64,000 nucleotides of DNA from contig NZ_JBLWFH010000001.1 in assembly GCF_050306235.1 (NCBI RefSeq), positions 372,001 to 436,000 on the forward strand. Reading direction: 5' to 3'. The stretch is from Glaciecola sp947496235. GTDB taxonomy: Bacteria; Pseudomonadota; Gammaproteobacteria; Enterobacterales; Alteromonadaceae. Positions 16,816-25,799 of the stretch are shown here, piece after piece; position 1 is the stretch's first letter, and each line of letters opens with the position of its first letter. The notes under the pieces are model-generated. The model made no database searches and was not told where the DNA came from. It saw only the letters and a program-made list of their open reading frames with translations. Both the position numbers and the translations under genes were made by a program.

Positions 16816-18852
16816 CTAATCTGTTGTTAATTTTTCCGCTAAATTAAGGTCAAATGGCGGTTTCTCAGTCTCCCGCGTCGCATCTTCAGCTAAGTAGGTA
16901 TTCATCCAACGCATCAACCTTAAAGAATAATCGTATCTTGCCGCTGCTTTGCGATTACCATGGCCTTCTCCGGGATAAAAAACCAAGCGCACTGGGGTGT
17001 CAGTGCGCACTTTTATTGAACGAAACAGTTCCATTGATTGACTAGGATGCACTCGAGTATCATCTTCACCATGTAGAATCAGAATTGGGGTATTGGCTTT
17101 ACCAGCATGGTACACAGGAGAGCGTTCTAAAATTCGCATCCAATTGTTGTTTTCCCAAGGCCATACTAAAGAATGTACCAAATGCATTTCATTCGGAATA
17201 TCGCTGGTACCAAACTTTGATATCTGGTTTGAAATGCCCACAAAAGCTACAGCAGCTTTAAAATATTCAGACTGAGCGGTCGCTGCCCACATTGATGCAT
17301 AGCCACCATAGGAACCACCAGTAATCCCTACCCTGTCCTTATCTATAATTCCCGCCTCAGCTAATGCCGTCAAACCATCCACAATGTCGTTAAATTCTTT
17401 ACCTGCATAATCGTTTTGATGAGCTTTAGCAAAGGCTACGCCGCGCCCCGTGGAACCTCGGTAATTAGGGTAAAATACAGCATAACCTTGAGCTGTGCCA
17501 AAATGACCAGGATTCGAATATCCAGTAAGCCAGCCATCACTGTAATGAGATTCTGGGCCTCCGTGGATCATCATTATCAGCGGCCATCCGGCAGATGGTT
17601 TTTTACCATTGGGCGTCATAAGCAGGCCCTGGATCATCTCTCCATCTCTGGCTTTATATTCAAAAGTGGTTTGTTTGCCTAGTTCTATGTCTTCTAGCCA
17701 AGTATTATGCTGGGTCAACTTAGTTACACCGTCCTTGGTAACAGCAAATAATGCGGTTGGATGAGCTGCACTGCTAGCGAGAAAGTAAATACCCTGCTTA
17801 GACACAGCCAGATAATCTAGGGCAATATCATCAGGAGTAGGAAGTGTTTTTTCGATGTTACCTTTGGTGTTATATTGAACCAGTTCGGTTTCTACACCTT
17901 TGTGCACAGCTGCAAGGATATCGCCATCCTTCCACGCTATATCCATAACGTATTGCAATTCATTTTGCGTCAACTGGGTTAGAGCGCCCGTTTTTATATC
18001 CGCAACCATGAGAACGCCGGTTGAGGTATCGTGAATGTCTGTACCTGCATACATAGCGAGTTTTTTATTATCAGGTGACACGATAAATTTGCCTAACTTT
18101 CCGGGCATATCCACTGTGGTTAACACTTTATGGTTTTTTAACGAAATGACATGCAGATCACGTTGCATGTAATAATCATCGATAAGGTTTGTAGGTGCTA
18201 CAGCTGCGACAATAAATTCGTTGTTCGATGACAATGTAATGCTTGATACATCACCCTTTGAAAAAATTGACTCGGCTTCACTTTCAGGATCAGTAAAATT
18301 CCACTTCCAGAGTTTCGCCATACGAAAATCTTCTTCAAATACGTAAGCTTTGAAACCTTTGTCCTTAAGCTCATTTTTTTGCTCTTTTTCTTTAGCAACA
18401 AAATATAAAGATTCTCCATTTGCACTAATGACATAATCTTCAATATTAGTATCATAAGAAAATACTTTTTCTGCTTCACCACCAGCTAATGAAATAGCAT
18501 ACAAAGAAGTCGTATCATCACCTTCGCGTTTGCTAGTAAAGTAAATTTTTTCGCTTTTGGGTCCAAAACTTAATCCGCCTATACGACCTTTACCTGCAAT
18601 AAATCTGATGGGTGCTTGATCTCCTTTAATAACATACAAATGCATATCAGAAGAGCCATCTTCATCACCAGCCACAATATCTCTTGGTTCTGATAAGGTA
18701 TAAGCAAGCAGATTTTCAGACGGCGAAGCGACTACATCAATCACATGTTTTACTTGAGGTAGGTGTTCAATTTGAAACTTTTCTTTACTGTGAACTGTGG
18801 CGATTAATGCCAAAGAAATTAAAAAGACCTTGATAAGATGAGATCCATTCAT
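16816..18852 (-). CDS. Exported S9-family (prolyl-oligopeptidase-like) peptidase
   Basis: The 678-residue product has a signal peptide (about residues 1-23), an N-terminal seven-bladed beta-propeller of WD40-like/TolB-like repeats (about residues 25-380), and a C-terminal alpha/beta-hydrolase peptidase domain. The catalytic triad is visible: Ser in GITGGSYGGYA, Asp in LHGEDDTRVHP, and His in PGEGHGNRK. S9 enzymes cleave short peptides, often as dipeptidyl- or acylaminoacyl-peptidases, and this one likely works in the periplasm. I prefer the second ATG because GGAG precedes it by 11 bases; the first would add five residues. Confidence 0.9.
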   Translation of the reverse strand: MNGSHLIKVFLISLALIATVHSKEKFQIEHLPQVKHVIDVVASPSENLLAYTLSEPRDIVAGDEDGSSDMHLYVIKGDQAPIRFIAGKGRIGGLSFGPKSEKIYFTSKREGDDTTSLYAISLAGGEAEKVFSYDTNIEDYVISANGESLYFVAKEKEQKNELKDKGFKAYVFEEDFRMAKLWKWNFTDPESEAESIFSKGDVSSITLSSNNEFIVAAVAPTNLIDDYYMQRDLHVISLKNHKVLTTVDMPGKLGKFIVSPDNKKLAMYAGTDIHDTSTGVLMVADIKTGALTQLTQNELQYVMDIAWKDGDILAAVHKGVETELVQYNTKGNIEKTLPTPDDIALDYLAVSKQGIYFLASSAAHPTALFAVTKDGVTKLTQHNTWLEDIELGKQTTFEYKARDGEMIQGLLMTPNGKKPSAGWPLIMMIHGGPESHYSDGWLTGYSNPGHFGTAQGYAVFYPNYRGSTGRGVAFAKAHQNDYAGKEFNDIVDGLTALAEAGIIDKDRVGITGGSYGGYASMWAATAQSEYFKAAVAFVGISNQISKFGTSDIPNEMHLVHSLVWPWENNNWMRILERSPVYHAGKANTPILILHGEDDTRVHPSQSMELFRSIKVRTDTPVRLVFYPGEGHGNRKAAARYDYSLRLMRWMNTYLAEDATRETEKPPFDLNLAEKLTTD

Positions 18853-18953
18853 TGTCTCTTGCTCCATTTATTGATTATCTTTTATACAATAGCAAGCCAA
18901 GTATATATTTCAAGTCGCACCCCACCTGAGACGCTCTTCTCACTTATTTTGTA

Positions 18954-20087
18954 TTACCACCCATTGACGCGCGGCCAAGTTGCTTCGATTTGACCATCAT
19001 TCAGTACTTTATATTCTTCATAAGCCGCCGCTGTCATACAGGCATGATTGGGTAAGATAAGCAATTGTGTTCCTATGGGAAATCGCGCAAAGTCTTGTGC
19101 ACTTTTTAACTGAATTATCCCATGCTCCTGATTGACTTTATTAACAATCAAATTATCCATGGGCTGCATACTTTGTGCATCGAGTACTAGTCCGTACCCG
19201 TAGCTCACTTTTTGCTCTTTGGTCCCAGCATCTTTTGACATAGCCAAGGCACCTGCATCAATTATCAAACGATTATGTGACTTTTTGTGACTGATAACTG
19301 TAGTGAGTACCATGAGTGCAATATCCTCGATATTACACACACCAATATTTTTCATCACTAAATCTTGAAATACAAATACGCCTGCTCTTATTTCGGTGAT
19401 GCCTTTTGGTGTTTTTAAACCGTAGGCTGTTGGCGTCGAACCGACACTTATGATCTGACAACTTATATTCTCTTTATTTAACGCATCTACCGCTTTCATC
19501 ATCTCATCTACTTCTTGCTGAGCATGTAACTCAACTTCAGTCATCGACGAACAAAGATAAGAATCTCCGGCGTGGGTCATTAATCCTAAAAACTCGAAGT
19601 TTTCATGAGCATGGCAAAAATTTGCTATCTGAATAATGTCAGAATCTGAGGGGATCAATCCGGCTCTGTGACCGTCAACATCAATTTCAATTAAAATTTT
19701 GGCTACAACATCTTTTTGTTTGGCAATGATTGCAATTTGCTCAACAACAACTAAAGAATCTACCAATAATTTAAAATCAGGGTGCTCTTTTGCCAATGAA
19801 AGTGCTGCATCTATCTTGTTTGGTGCCAGGGTCACCGCATACAAAATATCGCTAACGCCCTGTTGGAAAAAATACTGCGCTTCTTTCAGAGTCGACACTG
19901 TTACCCCTGACATTGGGGATTGTGTCATATGATGTAATACATCGATGGATTTAGCAGTTTTAACGTGAGGTCGAATATTTACGTTCAAGTCAGCACAATG
20001 GGAATAAAGGCTTCTTATATTGTTTAGCATTTTCTGTTTATGCACAACTAAACAAGGGGTAATCAGATCTGAAAACGTTTTTTGCAT
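18954..20087 (-). CDS. Fold-type III PLP enzyme, D-serine dehydratase / D-threonine aldolase family
   Basis: The 377-residue product is an alanine-racemase-fold PLP enzyme with the C-terminal metal-binding domain. The Schiff-base lysine is in RPHVKTAKS (K43), and a glycine-rich phosphate-binding stretch is seen at VGSTPTA. Near the C-terminus the metal ligands read H-A-C (H348, C350). Eukaryotic-type D-serine dehydratase and D-threo-3-hydroxyaspartate dehydratase bind zinc through His and Cys, whereas D-threonine aldolase uses His and Asp. The dehydratase assignment is therefore favoured. The gene sits in a minus-strand group between an S9 peptidase and a FapA protein, without an obvious pathway partner. 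Confidence 0.83.
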   Translation of the reverse strand: MQKTFSDLITPCLVVHKQKMLNNIRSLYSHCADLNVNIRPHVKTAKSIDVLHHMTQSPMSGVTVSTLKEAQYFFQQGVSDILYAVTLAPNKIDAALSLAKEHPDFKLLVDSLVVVEQIAIIAKQKDVVAKILIEIDVDGHRAGLIPSDSDIIQIANFCHAHENFEFLGLMTHAGDSYLCSSMTEVELHAQQEVDEMMKAVDALNKENISCQIISVGSTPTAYGLKTPKGITEIRAGVFVFQDLVMKNIGVCNIEDIALMVLTTVISHKKSHNRLIIDAGALAMSKDAGTKEQKVSYGYGLVLDAQSMQPMDNLIVNKVNQEHGIIQLKSAQDFARFPIGTQLLILPNHACMTAAAYEEYKVLNDGQIEATWPRVNGW

Positions 20088-20131
20088 CGCATTAAATTCT
20101 TTTTATTTTTGATAGCGGCATTTTGCCAGTG

Positions 20132-21778
20132 TTATGTTTTTAAGGCTTCAAGCCGCCATTCTCCACTTTGATAACTAACAATAACCTGTTTGTAATCTTT
20201 GTCTACATTAAAGCTTTGTTTATTTATTCGAACCTCCACCCCAGGAAAGATATTTTCATAGGCACTTACTTGCACCTTTTTCTTAAACTCTTTGAGTTGA
20301 GCTTCTACATTTTGCTCTGTACGCCTTAACCAATTCAGAAGCGAGCGTTCATCTTGTAATTTTTCACCAAGTTCTCGCACTTTTGGCAATAAAGCATCTC
20401 GATGTTTCTTTCTTTTTAGTTTAACGAATCTGATTTCATGTGTAGCATTTGACGACTCTAAAACTTTTCTCAGTTCCATTAGTGATTCATGTTTGTAATA
20501 CAGTTTGTTATAAGCTTCAGAATAGTCTATTTCAAGCTTACTTCCTGAAATTGCACCAATTTTACCTGCGGCGACTTGCCCACTGGCTCTAATTCGACAG
20601 CCAAATAAATTACCGTCAATTTTTCCTTGATTGCCAACTATCACTTCGCCTTCACAATCTATTTCACTATGGGATAACTGCTTCATTACTCGCACATCTT
20701 TATGCGCTTGCATTTTAGTATTTTGTGCATGAAACAGGGCTATGCTGCCGCCCGCTTCTAATCTGCATTCATCGCGATTGGGTTTTCCCGTTGCGCCCTG
20801 TGTAATAATAATATCGCCTTGCGTTTTAATATAGGCAGACTCTACAAATCCATTTATGGTAACATCCCCAGTTGCGATGATTTTCATATTTTCGGTCACA
20901 TCACCATTCACAATGACCGCACCATCGTAGTCGACATTCCCGGTTTTAACGTTTACACCGTTAATGCGATACACATCATCAATGTTCATTTGACCGTATT
21001 TAAACTTAGGTTGTCCCGACACAGTAGCAATAATTAAGTTAGGATCGTCGTCCAAGCACTTGGTGTTAGTGCCTAAAGAATGTTGAACCCAATCGCCTTC
21101 AGAGGCAATTATCAATTTATTTTTAACAGTGTAACCATTTCGACCTGGACGCGGTGGTATTTTCTTAGCCACCAACTGCCCCTCGTTGACACAAACGATG
21201 TCCCCAAGATTACGCATATCAACTTTATCTTTACCTGAATTCTGAGGCTGTAAAATTCTATCTAATGCATTTGGAACCATAGGAATAATTTTGGAATCTT
21301 TACCCTTGCGAGGTGGAAGGCCTTTGGCAATAACTTCAGATAAGGATTTTCCTGGAGGATGTGCGGATAATTCTTTTAAAAGCTTCTCAATACGCTTTTT
21401 ACTAATGCCGCGTGAAACTTTCTGGTCTTTAAGTGCTTCATTAACCTCCTCTAGGGTGACAGAACGACCACCATAGGGATTGTACACCGTGAGCTCAACT
21501 TCCATTTCATCGGGACTAACGTCGATCAATAATTTACCGTCAAGAATTTGAGCAATCGCCATTTCGACTTGGCTATCATTGCCACTTTGATTGCGTTTAA
21601 TAGCTAACTCAACAGCCGAAATCAATGCTTGATCATCAAGGTATAAATCTTTGTATTCTGATTGATAAATGTTGTATTGGACAGATTTAGATTCAAGTTT
21701 GTCGCCACAGGTTTGTGGGTCGATGTGAAGAATTAAATGTTCACCCTTATCATCAAGGTTTAAAGAAATACCATTCAT
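20132..21778 (-). CDS. FapA-family protein (DUF342)
   Basis: The 548-residue protein belongs to the FapA/DUF342 family. The N-terminal third is an alpha/beta domain with GKLLIDVSPDEMEVELTVY. The middle is a right-handed beta-helix of short repeats (for example NVDYDGAVIVNGDV, IIATGDVTINGFVES, IKTQGDIIITQG), related to bactofilin and MinC-C folds. The C-terminus holds a coiled coil (about residues 420-500). In Vibrio a family member helps place the polar flagellum through the glucose-PTS, but no flagellar gene lies in this window. It is divergent from the hybrid kinase across a 211-base AT-rich spacer. Confidence 0.82.
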   Translation of the reverse strand: MNGISLNLDDKGEHLILHIDPQTCGDKLESKSVQYNIYQSEYKDLYLDDQALISAVELAIKRNQSGNDSQVEMAIAQILDGKLLIDVSPDEMEVELTVYNPYGGRSVTLEEVNEALKDQKVSRGISKKRIEKLLKELSAHPPGKSLSEVIAKGLPPRKGKDSKIIPMVPNALDRILQPQNSGKDKVDMRNLGDIVCVNEGQLVAKKIPPRPGRNGYTVKNKLIIASEGDWVQHSLGTNTKCLDDDPNLIIATVSGQPKFKYGQMNIDDVYRINGVNVKTGNVDYDGAVIVNGDVTENMKIIATGDVTINGFVESAYIKTQGDIIITQGATGKPNRDECRLEAGGSIALFHAQNTKMQAHKDVRVMKQLSHSEIDCEGEVIVGNQGKIDGNLFGCRIRASGQVAAGKIGAISGSKLEIDYSEAYNKLYYKHESLMELRKVLESSNATHEIRFVKLKRKKHRDALLPKVRELGEKLQDERSLLNWLRRTEQNVEAQLKEFKKKVQVSAYENIFPGVEVRINKQSFNVDKDYKQVIVSYQSGEWRLEALKT

Positions 21779-21989
21779 CTTTTAATACTGTCTCAATGTT
21801 CACTACTACCATTATAGGCTATCGGCTTAAAACCTATATTTATTTAATGGTTTAGTACTTTTTTAATAAACCTTTGTATTTTTTAACCTTTATATTGATA
21901 TATATGTTCGTATTTATGCTAATTCACTTAACATTTATCTTATTTAGCAGTAGATTAATCCTATATACACCTAAGAGGTTTAGTATCTT

Positions 21990-24900
21990 TTGGATCGTGA
22001 AAATCATGGAATAATCAATCAAAATGCTTTTAAAGGCATTGTGGTTGCAACAGTGCTAGTCATAACCACAGCCTTTTATTTTACTTGGTATGCGCTGAGT
22101 CAGATAAAAGAAGATGTATTAAATGAGTATGGAAAATCTCTTACGACAGTATTGGAAAGTAACTCCACCGCAATAAACTTCTGGATTCAACAACGGGCAA
22201 ATATACTTTCGCGAATTGCCTCCTCGTCTGAAATCACAATGATGCACTCGGCTATTATTGCCGCAAATAACGAAGCAAACCAAAATGCCAATGATATGGC
22301 ACCTATGCTTGCACAAAAACTATCTTTGTTTAGAACATTTAATCAAAATAAAGGACTTATGTTGTTTTCTGTAGACGGCAATTTTATTGCGGGTGATATT
22401 GACGAATCCATAAGTATCCGAGATTTATCTCTGTTAAAGCAGCATTATCCAGAACTCTGTAAGCGCTCTCGGGAAATTACCCAATTCATTCCCCCCGTTA
22501 GCTTTACCACCCTTTCTGGTCAGCATCTTAATCTCCTTACTTTTATTGCTCCCATTAAACAAGATGAAACTCTGCTAGGTTACATAGTGTCTGTTTATTC
22601 CCCTGAAAATGAACTTAGCCAAATTGCATCCTTAGCTCGGATTGGCAAAACCGGGGATTCGTTTTTATTTAATAAAGAGGGTTATTTATTATCGCGGACT
22701 CGTTTTGAGGACTCCCTACCCGAACTAGGTCTATTATCCGCCAATCAATCATCCATCCTGAATCTGAAGCTAGTTGACCCAGGTGTTAATCTTTACAAGG
22801 CAAGCTCAGCTTTGAACTCTGAGGAAGTGCTTACTCGAATGGCAACCTCCGCAATTAAGGGAGAAAATAGTTTTAATTTAGACGGTTATCGAGGCTTTAG
22901 AGGTGTGAACGTGATTGGGGCTTGGCAATGGATGCCTGATTTACAAATGGGGATTGCCACCGAAATTGACCTGCATGAAGCCTTAGAAAGTTATCGCAGT
23001 GCCAGCTTGGTTGTGTTGTCGCTATTAACCCTTAGTTTGATGATTTTTGGTGTGTTAGGCACTGTGGTCGTCATCACTTCCTATAAAGCAACAAGTCGCT
23101 TGCGATTGGCTGCAATTGATTTAGAGCATAGAGTTGACGAAAGAACTGAAGAATTGTCTGTTGCATTGAATAACCTCAAACATGAACAAACAATTCTTCA
23201 ATGTTTGTTTGACAATATTCCCGATCCCATATTTTGCAAAGACAACGATAAACGCTACGTAAAAGGAAATGATGAGTTTTTTAAAACCTTTAATAAAACA
23301 CAAGAAGAAGTCATTGGGTTCACCGACCAAGAAATCACCCATCAAAATGATAAGTCTTTCTTCGAAGATACCGATCAACAAGTATTAGATTCTGGAAAAA
23401 CACTTGTATTTGAGCGCGAAGGCAATCATGAAAATTACACCGATAGAATTTTTGAAACCCGCAAGTCATTAATTCCCTTCCCTGATGGCATACCGCCGGG
23501 CATTATTGGTATTGCCAGAGATGTCACCGAACAGCGAAAAGCGGAACGCAGTTTAATTTCGGCAATCAAAACCGCAGAGGCGGCCAATCAAGCCAAAAGT
23601 GAGTTTCTGGCGCGCATGTCACATGAAATTCGCACCCCCATGAACGGTGTTATTGGAATGCTAGATTTGGTTATGGATACCACCTTATCTGATGAGCAGC
23701 GACATAAACTAGATGTCGCCAAAAGCAGTGCCAAAAGTCTATTAGGTTTAATTAACGACATTCTGGATTTCTCTAGGGTTGAAGCTGGAAAATTAGAATT
23801 AGAAGTGATTGATTTTGACTTACCTAAACAGATAGAAGAAACCACCAAAGCGCAAGCAATTCGCGCTGAAGCTAAAGGCTTAGAGCTATTGATTGACGTC
23901 ACTTCTATCGATAATCCAATGGTCAAAGGCGATCCATTACGCTTGCGTCAAATTGTGACTAATTTAGTCAACAATGCGATTAAATTTACCCAACAAGGAC
24001 AAATATTCATCAAAGCAAGTTCTAGCACGCACAGTGGCAAAGTCAAACTAGAGTGTTCAGTTTCAGATACGGGTATTGGCATACCTGAAGATAAGTTAGA
24101 TACCCTTTTTGATTCATTTACTCAAGTTGACTCATCGACCACGCGCAACTATGGCGGTAGCGGCTTAGGCTTGGCAATTTGTAAACGATTATGTGAATTA
24201 ATGGATGGCGAGATCAGAGTTACAAGTGACCTTGGTAATGGCAGTTGTTTCACTTTTACCGTAACTTTTGAAGCAAGCGCACTAAAACCGCAAAGTAAAC
24301 CCTATGGCAATATTCAAAACCTCAGAACCTTAGTGGTGGATGATAATCCAATCAATTTGGAAATATTGAAAAATCAGCTCAATAAAATGTCTATCTACTG
24401 TAAACAGGCCGAAAGTGTTGACCAGGCCATCGACATATTAGAAGAGTCCGGCGGTAATTTTGATATTTTAATTACCGACATGAACATGCCAGGTAAAGAC
24501 GGACTTGAACTCACCCGATTAATTCGAAAATCCCCAGATTTCAGGCATATTAAAATCATTATGCTGAGTTCTATGTCGTTTAACGCCAACAGAACAGAAA
24601 TGAAGGCCATGGGTCTTGACGGATGTTTACTTAAACCTATATCCACTGATGATTTGTTAAATGTAATCAGATTAGTTGCTAATAATGCGTCGTCTGACAC
24701 AGTAGTTAATGAATTAAGTCTAGTGAATTATAGCAATTCAACACCAGAGCCAGCGCCACAATGGCCAAGTTACCATCGAATTTTGATAGTAGAAGATAAC
24801 CCAGTCAACATGATGGTTGCTGAAGGGCTATTGAAAAAATTAGGGTTACGATTTGCCTCTAGTTTTAACGGTCAGGAAGCTATTGATAAACTAAAATCCA

Positions 24901-25799
24901 GTGAAGCAAACGATACCTTTACCCTCATTTTAATGGATTGCCAGATGCCTGTCATGGATGGGTACAAAGCAACTACATTAATACGCCAAGGTTTTGCTGG
25001 TGATATTTATAAAGACATTCCTATAGTTGCAATGACCGCCAATGCCATGAAAGGCGATAAGGAAAAGTGTTTGCAAATGGGAATGGACGATCACATCGCC
25101 AAGCCTATAGACAACAAACTGTTTATCGATACCATACAAAGAGCCTTTTTAATGTCTAAAATGGCCATTGAAGGCTACGACATGCCTAATCACAGTCTGG
25201 ACAATGACAATCATCAGCAACCACTGAATATCCCCCACAGAGCGCTGCGCACAATGGATTGGAACGAATTAGTTCCAAGCTTAAGTGTTGATCCAAAGAT
25301 GTATTTAAAAAGCTTATCTGTATTTCAACACCAGCATGTTGGAAAACCCTTTGTATTAAGCAACACAACTGAAAGCGCAATTGATATAAAAAGAGACATT
25401 CATACGTTAAAAGGCAGCGCTGGCAACATGGGCTTTTTAACCCTATATAAGCTTTGCTTAGCCTTGGAAATAAAAATTATTGATTCGGGACTAGTTGAAT
25501 CTGACATTGAAACCCTTAATCATACACTAAATGATGCATTAAGTGATGCTCAACTAATACTTGAGTCCAACACGCACTTAAATTCTCAACTTAATACTAT
25601 ACGTCCAAAGTTACAGGTGTATACTGATATTCAGCGGTACGTAGAGAACAGTGAACTCGTTCCTTTCGTGTTGGTTGAAGAGCTTAAAGCGATAAAAACC
25701 AATGGAAACATCGATGATGAAGAAATTGATCTGGTTGTCAACCTATTAGAGCAGTTTGATTATGAAGAGCTAAATTCGGTATTAAAAAGGATCTTATGA
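21990..25799 (+). CDS. Hybrid sensor histidine kinase with Cache, PAS, two REC and HPt domains
   Basis: This 1269-residue membrane kinase is built for a multi-step phosphorelay. In order there are a first TM helix (about 18-36), a periplasmic Cache-like sensor domain (about 40-330), a second TM helix (about 335-365), and a PAS domain (about 400-515). Then come HisKA with SHEIRTPMNGVIGML (His near 545), the ATPase with GGSGLGLAICKRL (near 720), REC1 with LVVDDNP and ITDMNMPG (781-900), REC2 with LIVEDNPVNM and LMDCQMPVMDG (930-1045), and an HPt domain with HTLKGSAGNMG (His near 1138). The TTG start lies 11 bases after AAGAGG; no suitable ATG is nearby. The ATGA overlap with the next gene couples it to a c-di-GMP output protein. 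Confidence 0.9.
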   Translation: MDRENHGIINQNAFKGIVVATVLVITTAFYFTWYALSQIKEDVLNEYGKSLTTVLESNSTAINFWIQQRANILSRIASSSEITMMHSAIIAANNEANQNANDMAPMLAQKLSLFRTFNQNKGLMLFSVDGNFIAGDIDESISIRDLSLLKQHYPELCKRSREITQFIPPVSFTTLSGQHLNLLTFIAPIKQDETLLGYIVSVYSPENELSQIASLARIGKTGDSFLFNKEGYLLSRTRFEDSLPELGLLSANQSSILNLKLVDPGVNLYKASSALNSEEVLTRMATSAIKGENSFNLDGYRGFRGVNVIGAWQWMPDLQMGIATEIDLHEALESYRSASLVVLSLLTLSLMIFGVLGTVVVITSYKATSRLRLAAIDLEHRVDERTEELSVALNNLKHEQTILQCLFDNIPDPIFCKDNDKRYVKGNDEFFKTFNKTQEEVIGFTDQEITHQNDKSFFEDTDQQVLDSGKTLVFEREGNHENYTDRIFETRKSLIPFPDGIPPGIIGIARDVTEQRKAERSLISAIKTAEAANQAKSEFLARMSHEIRTPMNGVIGMLDLVMDTTLSDEQRHKLDVAKSSAKSLLGLINDILDFSRVEAGKLELEVIDFDLPKQIEETTKAQAIRAEAKGLELLIDVTSIDNPMVKGDPLRLRQIVTNLVNNAIKFTQQGQIFIKASSSTHSGKVKLECSVSDTGIGIPEDKLDTLFDSFTQVDSSTTRNYGGSGLGLAICKRLCELMDGEIRVTSDLGNGSCFTFTVTFEASALKPQSKPYGNIQNLRTLVVDDNPINLEILKNQLNKMSIYCKQAESVDQAIDILEESGGNFDILITDMNMPGKDGLELTRLIRKSPDFRHIKIIMLSSMSFNANRTEMKAMGLDGCLLKPISTDDLLNVIRLVANNASSDTVVNELSLVNYSNSTPEPAPQWPSYHRILIVEDNPVNMMVAEGLLKKLGLRFASSFNGQEAIDKLKSSEANDTFTLILMDCQMPVMDGYKATTLIRQGFAGDIYKDIPIVAMTANAMKGDKEKCLQMGMDDHIAKPIDNKLFIDTIQRAFLMSKMAIEGYDMPNHSLDNDNHQQPLNIPHRALRTMDWNELVPSLSVDPKMYLKSLSVFQHQHVGKPFVLSNTTESAIDIKRDIHTLKGSAGNMGFLTLYKLCLALEIKIIDSGLVESDIETLNHTLNDALSDAQLILESNTHLNSQLNTIRPKLQVYTDIQRYVENSELVPFVLVEELKAIKTNGNIDDEEIDLVVNLLEQFDYEELNSVLKRIL

